A stretch of 64,000 nucleotides of DNA, from assembly GCA_964501365.1 (NCBI GenBank), contig CAZCST010000011.1, positions 36,650-100,649 of the forward strand. Reading direction: 5' to 3'. Numbering within the stretch: position 1 is the stretch's first letter; each line of letters begins with the position of its first letter. Positions 1 to 8,914 of the stretch are shown one piece after another. Under the pieces are notes generated by a model. That model was not told the DNA's origin. It made no database searches and saw nothing but the letters and a program-made list of their open reading frames with translations. The position numbers and the translations under genes are program-made. This DNA is from CAZAMB01 sp964501365. Its GTDB lineage: Bacteria; Planctomycetota; Phycisphaerae; UBA1845.

Positions 1-1429
1 CCGAAATCCGGGCCCGCTTTTTGGCCATGATCCGCCGACCCACTCCGTCGCGGTGAAGCAGCGCACGCCGTCCCTCGGTGTGCATGGTGATCACCGCGTC
101 GAAGTCCTTGCGTTTCAAATCGCGGTACGGCCAGGCACGCCTCATCGATTCGAACAGTTCATTTTCGTACAGGCCCTCCGCCCCGGCACTGACGCATGCG
201 GCTACGATCTGCTGGGCAAGAATGTCCAATGGGTCGGCCGGATGCGGAGTGCGGTCCAGCATCCCGCGCGCCACGGAGCGAAGGATGGCGGTGGCCTCGA
301 TGAGTTCATCGATGGTAAGCGGAAACAGCCGCCCTTTTGGAGTGCCGCGAACCGCGTGACCGCTGCGACCGATTCGTTGCAGAAATGTTGCGATGGAACT
401 TGTTGTCCCCACCTGAATCACAAGGTCCACATCGCCGATGTCGATGCCCAACTCCAGCGAAGCCGTGGCAACCAACGCCTTAAGAGTGCCTGCCTTGAGT
501 CGCTGCTCCGCGTCGAGCCGCCGCTCGCGCGACAGGCTGCTGTGGTGACAGGTCACCTGTTCCTCGCCGAGCACGTCAGTAAGCCGGGCGGCCACGCGCT
601 CGGCCAGCTTTCGGGTATTCACGAAAACAAGCGTCGTACGGTGTTCATTGATAAGTTCAGCAATTCGGTGATACACCTCGTCCCATTGGTCGTGCGAGCA
701 GACCGTCGAAAGTGGCGAAGGCGGCACCTCAATGGCAACGTCCATTTGCCTCTTGTGCCCCACGTCCACAAGCTCGCATTCGCGTCCCACGCCGACCAAA
801 AAGCGGGCTACGTCGCCGAGCGGCTTTTGCGTGGCAGACAGGCCGATGCGTTGGACGGGACCGGTCAATGTTTCGAGGCGTTCAAGCGAGAGGGCCAGGT
901 GCGAACCGCGCTTGTCGCGGACAAGTGCGTGAATTTCGTCAACGATGACCGTCTGCACCGTCTGAAGCATTTTCTGTCCGCCCTGGCTGGTGAGAAGTAT
1001 GTAGAGCGACTCCGGAGTCGTGACGAGGATGTGCGGCGGCGTGCGGAGCATGGCCGCACGATCCTTCTGTGGAGTGTCTCCGGTACGAACCAGAACGCGG
1101 ATTTCGGGGAATTCGAGGTCAAGCGCCGCCAGTTCAGAAAGAGGCGCGTTCAGATTCTTCTGTACGTCGTTGCTCAATGCACGCAGCGGCGACACGTACA
1201 AAACTCGCGTCTCGTCGGGAAGCGACGCACCCTGTTGTGCCAGTTCATTGATCGCAGAAAGAAATGCGGCCAGCGTCTTACCGGTTCCTGTCGGAGCCGC
1301 GATCAGCGTGTGCAGTCCGGCACGGATTCGCGGCCAGCCTTCACGTTGCGGCTCGGTCGGTGTTCCGAATCGTTCGCTGAACCAGCGTTGAATCGTTGGA
1401 TGAAAACCCGACAGGGGCATACCCAACAT
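1..1429 (-). CDS. lhr: Lhr-type DEAD/DEAH superfamily 2 helicase, partial (N-terminal part)
   Basis: The minus-strand frame is open from 1429 to the window edge, so the C-terminal part lies outside. It carries the Q-motif/Walker A region (LIAAPTGTGKTLAAFL), motif Ia (VSPLRALSND), motif Ib (TTPESLY), a DEIH Walker B followed by an Lhr-like stretch (ALVRDKRGSHLALSLERL), motif III (GLSATQ) and the RecA2 motifs LVFVNTRK, ATASLELGIDIGDVD and QRIGRSGH. Lhr proteins are ATP-dependent 3'-5' nucleic-acid translocases linked to repair. Two in-frame ATGs are possible, at 1429 and 1420, and neither has a clear ribosome binding site. The family is clear; whether this is Lhr-Core or full-length Lhr cannot be told from this fragment. 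Confidence 0.9.
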   Translation of the reverse strand, partial: MLGMPLSGFHPTIQRWFSERFGTPTEPQREGWPRIRAGLHTLIAAPTGTGKTLAAFLSAINELAQQGASLPDETRVLYVSPLRALSNDVQKNLNAPLSELAALDLEFPEIRVLVRTGDTPQKDRAAMLRTPPHILVTTPESLYILLTSQGGQKMLQTVQTVIVDEIHALVRDKRGSHLALSLERLETLTGPVQRIGLSATQKPLGDVARFLVGVGRECELVDVGHKRQMDVAIEVPPSPLSTVCSHDQWDEVYHRIAELINEHRTTLVFVNTRKLAERVAARLTDVLGEEQVTCHHSSLSRERRLDAEQRLKAGTLKALVATASLELGIDIGDVDLVIQVGTTSSIATFLQRIGRSGHAVRGTPKGRLFPLTIDELIEATAILRSVARGMLDRTPHPADPLDILAQQIVAACVSAGAEGLYENELFESMRRAWPYRDLKRKDFDAVITMHTEGRRALLHRDGVGRRIMAKKRARIS

Positions 1430-1609
1430 TATACCAACAAAGATGCGAAATCCGTCATCCACGCCCGTTGAGCACTCCGCCCAGACCGCCCTGCCAGCAC
1501 CGCCACCGCCGCTGCGATGGGCACACTTGTCCCGTTTGTGGCGGATACTCCGGGGAACCATTAGGATTGGCCGTTCGATGACGCGAATCACTGATTGAGG
1601 AGTGCCGGA

Positions 1610-2920
1610 TTGAAAACGCTGATCAAGATATTGTTTTGCAACCTCCTGATAACCTATGTTGCCTATGGACAGGCGTCTGACAACGCCAAACCGCGTGCGT
1701 ATGTCGGAGCAAGGCTCATCCCCATCGCCGGACCGGAAATCGACAACGGCGTACTCATCATTCAGGGCGGAAAGATTCGGGCCGTCGGACCCGCAAATTC
1801 GGTCACCATTCCGCCCGATGCGGAGCGGATCGACGTGGCCGGCAAAGTCATCATGCCGGGATTGGTGGACACGCACATCCACATCGGCGGGATTGGCGGA
1901 GCAGATTCGACCGGCCCGATCCAGCCGGACATCCGCATTTATGATTCACTGAATGTCAACGAGGCAGGATTTCGACGAGCCGTCGCCGGTGGCCTGACCA
2001 CCGTCAATATCATGCCCGGATCGGGACACCTCCTCAGCGGCCAGACTGTGTATTGCAAACTGCGAAAAGCACACACCATTGACGACCTATTTATCCGCGA
2101 CACCGAAGGGAAGATGATGGGCGGCATGAAGATGGCCAATGGGACTAACTCCATGCACGAGGGCCAGGGCTTTCCCGGAACGCGGGGAAAATCTGCCGCT
2201 CTCGTACGCGAACGGTTCATCAAGGCCCAGGAATATCGGGACAAAATCGCCCGGGCCGCCGGCGATCCGGACAAGTTACCTGCTAGAGATTTGGGACTCG
2301 AAGCAATGGTCGAAGTATTGGACGGCAAGCGAGTCGTCCATCACCACACGCACCGCGCAGATGACATCATGACCGTGCTGCGGCTCAAGGAAGAGTTTGG
2401 ATTCCGCGTCGTACTGCACCACGTGAGCGAAGGGTGGATGGTGGCCGATGAAATTGCGAAGGCCAAAGTACCCTGCTCGATTATTCTGGTGGACAGCCCC
2501 GGCGGAAAGCTGGAAGCGGTCAACATGGTGTACCGAAACGGGGCCGTCCTGGAAAAAGCGGGAGTCGAAGTGGCGTTCCATTCCGACGATTGGATCACCG
2601 ATTGCCGGGTCTTGATGCGCAGCGCGGCCCTCGCTGTTCGAGCAGGCATGACCCGCGAAGGCGCGCTCAAGGCCCTGACACTTGCCGGTGCAAGAATACT
2701 CGACCTCGGCGATCGCATCGGCTCGCTTGAGACGGGAAAAGACGCCGATTTCATTATTCTCGATGGCGACCCGCTCAGCGTGTACTCAAAAGTCCAGCAG
2801 ACGTTCGTCGAAGGACAAAGAGTTTTCGATCGTAGCGACCCGCAAGACCTGCTCTATGCTGTCGGCGGTTATGGCGCGGGAAATGAAGACGTGCCGTACA
2901 TGTGCTGCTACGAACGATAG
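1610..2920 (+). CDS. secreted amidohydrolase (imidazolonepropionase-like, M38 superfamily)
   Basis: A 436-aa metal-dependent amidohydrolase with a Sec signal peptide (MKTLIKILFCNLLITYVAYG). The HxH metal site is present at about residues 89-91 (GLVDTHIHIGG). Further candidate ligands are the His cluster near 244-247 (VHHHTHRADD), HHVSEGW near 270 and HSDDW near 324. The end (GSLETGKDADFIILDGDP) is the usual C-terminal beta-sandwich signature. A TTG start at 1610 is chosen because GAGGAG (1597-1602) sits 7 nt upstream; a TTG at 1595 lacks any such site. The next gene, 62 nt downstream, is a paralogue. The substrate is unknown; peptide or imide hydrolysis in the periplasm is an inference. Confidence 0.85.
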   Translation: MKTLIKILFCNLLITYVAYGQASDNAKPRAYVGARLIPIAGPEIDNGVLIIQGGKIRAVGPANSVTIPPDAERIDVAGKVIMPGLVDTHIHIGGIGGADSTGPIQPDIRIYDSLNVNEAGFRRAVAGGLTTVNIMPGSGHLLSGQTVYCKLRKAHTIDDLFIRDTEGKMMGGMKMANGTNSMHEGQGFPGTRGKSAALVRERFIKAQEYRDKIARAAGDPDKLPARDLGLEAMVEVLDGKRVVHHHTHRADDIMTVLRLKEEFGFRVVLHHVSEGWMVADEIAKAKVPCSIILVDSPGGKLEAVNMVYRNGAVLEKAGVEVAFHSDDWITDCRVLMRSAALAVRAGMTREGALKALTLAGARILDLGDRIGSLETGKDADFIILDGDPLSVYSKVQQTFVEGQRVFDRSDPQDLLYAVGGYGAGNEDVPYMCCYER

Positions 2921-2982
2921 GACAAATGGCTCGACTCAGTGTTTGCGCTTTGGGAATTTGAGATCTGAAATCTGAGATCACA

Positions 2983-4287
2983 ATGATGTTTTATACGATT
3001 CGCTCGATATTTGCAACGGAAAGACCAGCCATCGCCTTGGGGATCGCGCTGCTCATGGCGATTCGGTTTGCGGCCGGCGAGGCACAGGCACAACCCAGCG
3101 TCTCGCAGCCGGCAACTCAGCCCTCGGCCGCCATGATCGCGGTTCGCGGAAAAACCGTATACACGATGAGTGGCGCTGCGATCGCCAACGGAGTGGTACT
3201 CATCCGCGACGGGAAAATTGCGGAAGTTGGGGCGGCGACCACCGTCACAATTCCGCAAGGCGCTCGCGTGCTCGACGCAGCAGTGGTAACTCCCGGCCTC
3301 ATCGACGCCCACAGCACTGTCGGCCTGAGCGGCATTTACAACCAGCCCCACGATCAGGATCAACTGGAGCGGTCGGCCCCGATTCAGCCGGAACTCCGCG
3401 CCCTCGACGCCTACAACGCCAAGGAGAAACTCGTCGAATGGGTGCGAGGATTCGGCGTGACCACGGTCCATACGGGCCACGCACCGGGCGAACTCATTTC
3501 CGGCCAGACCGTGATCGTGAAGACCTGGGGCGAGACGGTCGAAGATGCCGTGCTGATTCCGACGGCTGCCGTCGCGGCCACGCTTGGTCCACTGGCCGAA
3601 AAGAGCGAAAAGGGCAAGGCGCCCGGCTCGCGCGGAAAGATGATGGCCATGCTGCGCGGCGAATTCATCAAGGCTCAGGAATACAAGCAAAAGCGCGACA
3701 AGGCTGCCGACGACAAGAAGCCCGACCGCAGCCTGGCGACGGAAACGCTTGTCCGAGTGCTGAATCGCGAAATCCCCCTGATGGTCACGGCCAACAAGGC
3801 ACAGGATATTTCAAGTGCCTTGCGACTCGCCAAGGAGTTCAACATCCGCCTGTGGCTCGACGGCGCGGCGGAGAGCTATCTGCTTATCGATGACATCAAG
3901 GCCGCAGGCGTCCCTGTCATCATCCATCCCACGCTGGAACGGGCGTTTGGCGATTACCGCAACATGAGCTTCGAAACAGCGGGCAAACTCAGCAAGGCCG
4001 GCATCCCCATCGCCATGCAAAGCGGATACGAGGGCTACGTCCCCAAAACGCGCGTCGTGTTGTACGAAGCGGCGTGGGCGGCGGCGAACGGACTCCCGCG
4101 CGAGGACGCCCTGGCTGCGATCACCATTGGCGCAGCGAAGATTCTCGGAATCGACAACCGCGTGGGCTCGCTCGCCGCAGGCAAGGACGCAGACATCGCA
4201 CTCTACGACGGCGATCCATTCGAATACACCTCGCACTGCATCGGCACGATCATCAACGGGCAGCTTGTCAGCGATAAACCACAGTAA
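2983..4287 (+). CDS. secreted amidohydrolase paralogue lacking the metal-binding residues
   Basis: A 434-aa protein of the same fold as its upstream neighbour, with an N-terminal signal (ALGIALLMAIRFAAGEAQAQ). The amidohydrolase frame is recognisable (GLIDAHSTVGLSG at the barrel start, GSLAAGKDADIALYDGDPF at the end). The HxH motif is reduced to HST, the His cluster becomes MVTANKAQDIS, and HSDDW becomes QSGYEG. It is therefore probably catalytically inactive, a partner subunit, or active without the usual binuclear centre. No Shine-Dalgarno is visible; the ATG is preceded directly by a 7-bp tandem repeat (2949-2983). Co-transcription with the upstream gene is likely (62-nt gap, no terminator seen). 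Confidence 0.8.
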   Translation: MMFYTIRSIFATERPAIALGIALLMAIRFAAGEAQAQPSVSQPATQPSAAMIAVRGKTVYTMSGAAIANGVVLIRDGKIAEVGAATTVTIPQGARVLDAAVVTPGLIDAHSTVGLSGIYNQPHDQDQLERSAPIQPELRALDAYNAKEKLVEWVRGFGVTTVHTGHAPGELISGQTVIVKTWGETVEDAVLIPTAAVAATLGPLAEKSEKGKAPGSRGKMMAMLRGEFIKAQEYKQKRDKAADDKKPDRSLATETLVRVLNREIPLMVTANKAQDISSALRLAKEFNIRLWLDGAAESYLLIDDIKAAGVPVIIHPTLERAFGDYRNMSFETAGKLSKAGIPIAMQSGYEGYVPKTRVVLYEAAWAAANGLPREDALAAITIGAAKILGIDNRVGSLAAGKDADIALYDGDPFEYTSHCIGTIINGQLVSDKPQ

Positions 4288-4440
4288 AACGCCAAAAAGC
4301 CAAAACGCCGAAACAATCGGAATCCCGGATGAAGACCCGCGTCGAGCGTTGAATCTTGTAATCCTTTCGTCAGTGCATTGACGCGCATATGGCCCGTTGT
4401 TTATCAATCGCGTCAACATGCCCACGAAAGGAGCATTGCC

Positions 4441-6087
4441 ATGAGTCTTTTGCGAAATATTCTCGTTTTCAGCCTGTGCATCGCTTCGGCCGCAAGCGCG
4501 GGGGGCCGAATTCCCGACGACGTGCAAAACCATATCAAGCAGCGCGTTGAGCAAGGTGACAGCATGGGAGTGGTCGTGTGCGTGGTGGACGACCAAGGCT
4601 CCTGTTGCGCGAGCGAAGGGCGGATGTCCGCCGACAGCGATCGCAAGGTGGACGAAAAGACTGTTTTTGAAATCGGCTCGATCACCAAGGCATTCACTGG
4701 CACCTTGCTGGCGGACATGGTGCTGCGCGGCGAAGTGGCACTCGACGATCCAGTACAAAAATACCTTCCCGATGGCACAAAAGTGCCCTCGCGCGCCGGC
4801 AAGCAAATCACGCTTCGTGATCTTTCCACGCACCGTTCGGGCCTGCCGCGCATGCCTGACAACTTTGAGCCGGCCGACCCGGAAAACCCATTCGCCGATT
4901 ACACAGAAAAGAAGATGTTTGAATTCCTGGCGAAGTATGAACTCACCCGCGACATCGGCGAAAAGTACGAATACTCCAATTTCGGAGCGGGACTGCTGGG
5001 CTACGCATTGGCCCGGAAGGCCGGCAAGCCGTACGAGCAACTCGTCGTGGAGCGAATTTGCACTCCGCTGGAAATGAAAAATACGCGCATCACGCTTACG
5101 GATGATATGAAATCTCACCTTGCAAGGGGGCACTCCGAAGGCAAGCCGGTGAAAAACTGGGATATCGGCGCACTGGTCGGCGCGGGCGCGCTGCGCTCCA
5201 CTCCCCTGGACATGGTCACCCTCATCGAAGCCAACCTGAAGCCAAATAACTCGCCGATTTCCAAGGCCCTGCAGGCCTCCTACAAGGACCGCGTGGCGAC
5301 CGGCACGCCTGACCTTTCCATCGGCCTGGGCTGGCACATCTGGAACCGGCACGACACGGAAATCATCTGGCACAACGGAGGCACGGGCGGCTATATGAGC
5401 TTCTGCGGGTTTTCGCCGGCCAGGAAAATGGGCGTCGTCGTTCTGACCAATTCGGATTTCGGCCTCGACGAAGTCGGCTTGCACATCCTCGACCCGAAAG
5501 TCGAACTTCCGGAAGTGAAAAAAGTCACCAAGGTTGACGCCGCGAAACTGGACGAGTTTGTGGGCTATTATGAAATTCGACCGGAGATCGTCATCTCGAT
5601 CACGCACGAGGGCGATCAGATGTTTGCGCAGGTCACCGGGCAGCCGGCCGTCCCCGTGTATGCCGAAAGTGATTCGAAGTTCTTCTTCAAAGTCGTCAAT
5701 GCTCAGCTCGAGTTCTTCCGCGGCGCGGACGGCAAGGTGACTCATCTCATCCTGCATCAAAATGGCGACCGCAAGTGTGAAAAGATTGACGATTACAAGC
5801 CTCCGGCTCAGGTGGAAGTCTCTGTTGATCCGAAAATTCTCGAAACGTACGTGGGCAAGTACGAGCTGAAGCCGGGCATCGATTTCGACGTCAAACTGGA
5901 GGGTGGGCAGTTGCAGGTCATGCTCACCGGCCAGCCGCGATTCCCGGTGTTTGCGAAGGCAGAGAACAAGTTTTTCTATAAGGTCGTCGAGGCGCAGCTT
6001 ACGTTTAAGAAAGACGAGTCCGGCAAGGTCGATAGCGTTGTTCTTCACCAAGGCGGCATCGACCAGACGGCAAAGCGAAAGGATTGA
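4441..6087 (+). CDS. secreted serine hydrolase, beta-lactamase class C fold, with two C-terminal DUF3471-like repeats
   Basis: A 548-aa protein. A signal peptide (LLRNILVFSLCIASAASA) precedes a penicillin-binding/class C domain with SITK near residue 79, YSN near 178 and HNGGTGG near 310, the three motifs of active serine hydrolases. After about residue 355 two copies of an 80-90-residue domain follow (starting DEFVGYYEIRP and ETYVGKYELKP, each continuing with V.GQP..PV.A...KFF.KVV.AQL.F); these resemble DUF3471. The ATG at 4441 has AAGGAG (4430s) in place; a TTG at 4378 opens the same frame without a site. Likely role: peptidase or esterase at the cell surface or in the periplasm; the exact substrate is not predictable. 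Confidence 0.88.
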   Translation: MSLLRNILVFSLCIASAASAGGRIPDDVQNHIKQRVEQGDSMGVVVCVVDDQGSCCASEGRMSADSDRKVDEKTVFEIGSITKAFTGTLLADMVLRGEVALDDPVQKYLPDGTKVPSRAGKQITLRDLSTHRSGLPRMPDNFEPADPENPFADYTEKKMFEFLAKYELTRDIGEKYEYSNFGAGLLGYALARKAGKPYEQLVVERICTPLEMKNTRITLTDDMKSHLARGHSEGKPVKNWDIGALVGAGALRSTPLDMVTLIEANLKPNNSPISKALQASYKDRVATGTPDLSIGLGWHIWNRHDTEIIWHNGGTGGYMSFCGFSPARKMGVVVLTNSDFGLDEVGLHILDPKVELPEVKKVTKVDAAKLDEFVGYYEIRPEIVISITHEGDQMFAQVTGQPAVPVYAESDSKFFFKVVNAQLEFFRGADGKVTHLILHQNGDRKCEKIDDYKPPAQVEVSVDPKILETYVGKYELKPGIDFDVKLEGGQLQVMLTGQPRFPVFAKAENKFFYKVVEAQLTFKKDESGKVDSVVLHQGGIDQTAKRKD

Positions 6088-6464
6088 CGGTTTCTTCGAC
6101 CAGCAGTGGCGCAGGTCGGGGTCTTGGGGCGCTCCGGATGGCTGGCGAAAGCGCCAAGTAGGGTCCGCGAATGCTCTGCGCAGGGGTAGAGGAAGGGCCG
6201 ATTTCCGCGTTTGGACCCAGGGAATGCGGATTTGTGCTGCAGGATTGGTTCGTTCCGTCATTTTTCATTTGGCCGGGGCGATGGGGGTCTTTCTTCTTGA
6301 TTCGCAACTCTGGAGTCGCTCGACCCCATGCCATCGGCGCCCCCTTCACCACGCACCGGCTGGTCCGGTACTCTCACGTTGAATAACATGCATGGCGCGC
6401 GCAAAATCACGACCTTGGAACTCCCATGTGCAGTGGAATTCGCTTGTCGCTTTGATCACCCGGA
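6088..6464. other. gene-free stretch
   Basis: About 380 nt between the serine hydrolase and the zinc-ribbon gene. Short open frames exist on both strands but show no recognisable protein features or ribosome binding sites. No convincing promoter, hairpin or repeat was seen. Confidence 0.5.
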
Positions 6465-7037
6465 ATGACTATGGCCATTTTCAGAGTCAAGGCTCGAAAA
6501 CCTGCCGGCCAAGATTGTGCTCGCTGCGGGTTTGATCTTACGGGGCTCCCTTCTCGGCACTACTGCCCGGAATGTGGATTACGATTCGATCTCGAATCAA
6601 GGTTTATTCAATTCAAAGCGAAGGCAGAAAGCGAACGACAATTAGGATATGGTTTTTTTCTGCTTGTTGCCTTCTGGTTGGTTGCCTACAAGCAACCCCA
6701 ATTGCTAAGAGACCCCGGTCTTTACAACATCTCGATCATCATTCTCTTACTCCTGGTTCCGGATTTGTACCGTATCATGTTCTGGAAACGACATACCGTT
6801 GTCGCAATTAGCCTGGATGAAGTATGCATAGAGCCGCCCAACGCAAAGCCAATCTTCTTTTCCTGGAATGTAATCGAGAGAGCATCCTACAATCGCTACA
6901 GGGGCACATGCGTGTTGCTCAACAAGTCAGGTCGAATCGTATGGAAATTGAAGAGCAGTATGGTAGGCGGTAGACGAAACGCGAAACAATGCGTCGCGGA
7001 GATCAATCACGTGGCAAAACTTGCCCAAGCGGGCTGA
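6465..7037 (+). CDS. zinc-ribbon membrane protein, unknown function
   Basis: 190 aa. A Cys4 zinc ribbon lies near residues 18-38 (CARCGFDLTGL ... YCPECGLRF), a module common at the N-terminus of planctomycete proteins. Two hydrophobic segments follow (GYGFFLLVAFWLVAY and YNISIIILLLLVPDLYRIMF). The C-terminal half looks like a soluble PH-like or DUF-type domain (WNVIERASYNRYRGTCVLLNK). ATG at 6465 or 6471 are both possible. The base composition is more AT-rich than its neighbours, which could mean later acquisition. No function can be assigned. Confidence 0.7.
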   Translation: MTMAIFRVKARKPAGQDCARCGFDLTGLPSRHYCPECGLRFDLESRFIQFKAKAESERQLGYGFFLLVAFWLVAYKQPQLLRDPGLYNISIIILLLLVPDLYRIMFWKRHTVVAISLDEVCIEPPNAKPIFFSWNVIERASYNRYRGTCVLLNKSGRIVWKLKSSMVGGRRNAKQCVAEINHVAKLAQAG

Positions 7038-7091
7038 CCAGGCAAGGATTTCCGATGCCAAAACCTCGATGGGGTTTGGTTGATGGGTCGA

Positions 7092-7325
7092 GGCTACCCA
7101 AGGTAGCCCGCTACGCGTGCAACCTTGGGCTTTGAGTCTTAACGCCGTTGGCGTTATTCGGACACACAGTTATCGCCAGCGAACTGAGGTTGTGGCGGGC
7201 GGCAGAGCCTTTACAACCCCAATAATTGAAAGTGCTAGCCCTCACCCCAACCCTCTCCCAAGGGGAGAGGGAGAAAGGCACTGGGAAGCGCGCACAGGTT
7301 GCGGCGGGCAAAGTCTGCCCTACGC
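7092..7325. repeat. mosaic of REP-like intergenic hairpins
   Basis: Four separate perfect or near-perfect palindromes occur within 235 nt: GGCTACC-caa-GGTAGCC (7092-7108), AACGCC-gtt-GGCGTT (7141-7155), CCCTCTCCC-aag-GGGAGAGGG (7251-7271) and GGGCA-aagtc-TGCCC (7306-7320). The third lies in a CCTCACCCCAACCCTCTCCC context that is widespread as an intergenic repeat in bacteria. The fourth resembles the 60.5-kb element (GCGGCGGGC...GCCC). The patch lies between two convergent genes and may also terminate transcription. No coding capacity is supported here. Confidence 0.7.
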
Positions 7326-7370
7326 GTACATCAACCCGCTTTGATCCCCACTTACCAAGGGGGAAGGCGG

Positions 7371-8567
7371 TCAGGCGACAGTGCTGAGTACGCGGGCGTC
7401 GGAACGGGAAGTCTTACCGAGGCGGCGGAGGCGCGAGCAGGCTTCCTGCAGGTCGGCCATCTTTTTGGCGAAGCAGAAGCGAAGCTGGTTCTCGGCATCC
7501 TTGGGGTTGCGATAGAAGGCAGTGCCTGGGACGCTGGCCACGCCGACCTGCTGGAGGATCGATTCCGTGGCGGCGACGGCGGACTCCCACCTGCCCGGCT
7601 CAAAGGCGGCGAGCATGTAGTAGCTACCGTCGGGGACGAACGGGGTCATGCCGATTTCGCGGAGCGTGTCGGCCAGGAGCGTGCGCTTGGCGAGGTAGTC
7701 GGCGCGCATATTTGTGTAGTATTTCTCAGGCAATTCCATGCCGGCGACGACTCCGTATTGCAGCGGGGCCGGGGCGCATATGTAGAGCAGGTCGTTCACC
7801 ACGGAAATGCGGCTCATGATGTCGGCGGGGCCGACAGTGTACCCCACGCGCCAGCCGGTCACCGCATAGGTTTTGGACGCCCCACTCATGGTCAGGGTGC
7901 GGTCTTTCGCGTCGGGATACTTGCCGATGCTGAGGTGCTTCTTGCCGTAGGTGATGTATTCGTAGATTTCGTCGGTGGCGATCCAAACGTTGTGCTTTTT
8001 GGCCAGCGCGGCGATGTGCTTCAGCTCGGATTCCTCGTAGACCTTGCCACTGGGGTTCGACGGCGTGCAAAGCACAATGAGCCTGGTCTTGTCGGTGAAG
8101 GCCGCCTCGAGCTCCTTCTGCCTGTACGACCAACCGGGCGGCGTAAGGTCCACGAATTTCACATTCATGCCGAACAGCTTGAGCAGGTTTACGTGGTAGC
8201 CGTAGTACGGCGAGAAGATGATGGCCTCGTCGCCGGGGTTCATGGTTGCCAGGATGGTGCAGGCGAAGGAACCTGCGGATCCGACGTTGACGCAGATTTC
8301 CGATTCCGGATCGCATTCAATTCCGTTAAATGCCTTCATCTTCCGGGCGATGGCTGCGCGTAACTCCGCGATGCCCCGGAGGTTGGTGTAGCTTGCGTGA
8401 TCGGCGTCGATGGCGACCTTGGCCGCCTCCTTGACCTCGTCCGGGGCCGGCTGATCGCAAACGCCCTGCGAAAGGTTGACGCCTTTCATCGCGGCACAGA
8501 TGGCCGAAAAGCGGCGGATGTCGGACTGGCGGATGGTTTTTACTCGATCGGCGACGGGCAGGCTCAT
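7371..8567 (-). CDS. class I/II PLP-dependent aminotransferase (aspartate-aminotransferase family)
   Basis: 398 aa. Family marks: NLSQGVCDQP (substrate loop), ASYTNLRGIAELRAAIA, a glycine-rich NVGSAGSFACTILATMNPGDEAI, CTPSNPSGKVY (the Asn binding PLP), ATDEIYEYITY and SGASKTYAVTGWRVGY with the Schiff-base Lys. The C-terminal small domain ends RLRRLGKTSRSDARVL. The ATG at 8567 has GGAG 8 nt upstream. A TTGAAA-17-TATACT promoter at 8637-8665 lies just upstream, so longer starts are excluded. Amino-donor specificity cannot be read; aspartate or kynurenine/aromatic acids are typical of the family. Confidence 0.9.
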   Translation of the reverse strand: MSLPVADRVKTIRQSDIRRFSAICAAMKGVNLSQGVCDQPAPDEVKEAAKVAIDADHASYTNLRGIAELRAAIARKMKAFNGIECDPESEICVNVGSAGSFACTILATMNPGDEAIIFSPYYGYHVNLLKLFGMNVKFVDLTPPGWSYRQKELEAAFTDKTRLIVLCTPSNPSGKVYEESELKHIAALAKKHNVWIATDEIYEYITYGKKHLSIGKYPDAKDRTLTMSGASKTYAVTGWRVGYTVGPADIMSRISVVNDLLYICAPAPLQYGVVAGMELPEKYYTNMRADYLAKRTLLADTLREIGMTPFVPDGSYYMLAAFEPGRWESAVAATESILQQVGVASVPGTAFYRNPKDAENQLRFCFAKKMADLQEACSRLRRLGKTSRSDARVLSTVA

Positions 8568-8914
8568 GTGCGGCTCCAAAGGCAGGTTTTTCTTAGTCTG
8601 GTCCGGCCGGCTTCCCTTCCGGCACTTAGACGGGCGAGTATACGGTTCGCCCGGCAGATTTTCAAACCAGACAAAGTAATTTCTGAGTGCGATATCGGTG
8701 ATTTTGCAGAGAATACTGGAGCGGAGAAAATCGTCGTCGCGACATCGCATTGACCGCCATGACGGGGTCGGAAAGAATGAGGCTTGGGACTGGCGGCTGC
8801 TGCCTCCGCAGACGTCTCCAGATGCCAACACCGCTCCCTCACGGTCGCGGTACTGATTGCAAAACTACTCCCTGAACCGAAGTCGGGGCGGAACTGATTA
8901 AGGGCGAGTGATTG
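8568..8914. other. divergent intergenic region
   Basis: About 350 nt between the divergent aminotransferase and sugar-isomerase genes. It holds the aminotransferase promoter described separately. No matching plus-strand promoter of comparable quality was found for the isomerase gene, and no RNA gene or repeat was recognised. Confidence 0.45.
8637..8665 (-). promoter_or_regulatory. sigma-70-type promoter of the aminotransferase gene
   Basis: On the minus strand TTGAAA (8665-8660) is followed after 17 nt by TATACT (8642-8637). Predicted transcription would start near 8630, giving a leader of about 60 nt with GGAG before the ATG at 8567. Confidence 0.65.

Noticed and set aside
53..1471. Long plus-strand open frame opposite the helicase
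   Set aside because: The minus-strand frame holds all superfamily 2 helicase motifs in order; the plus-strand translation has no recognisable pattern.
3811..6261. 816-codon minus-strand open frame
   Set aside because: It is the antisense of the serine hydrolase and the end of an amidohydrolase, both with signal peptides and motifs; a high-GC shadow.
7299..8363. 354-codon plus-strand open frame
   Set aside because: Antisense to the aminotransferase, whose motifs, promoter and ribosome binding site are clear.
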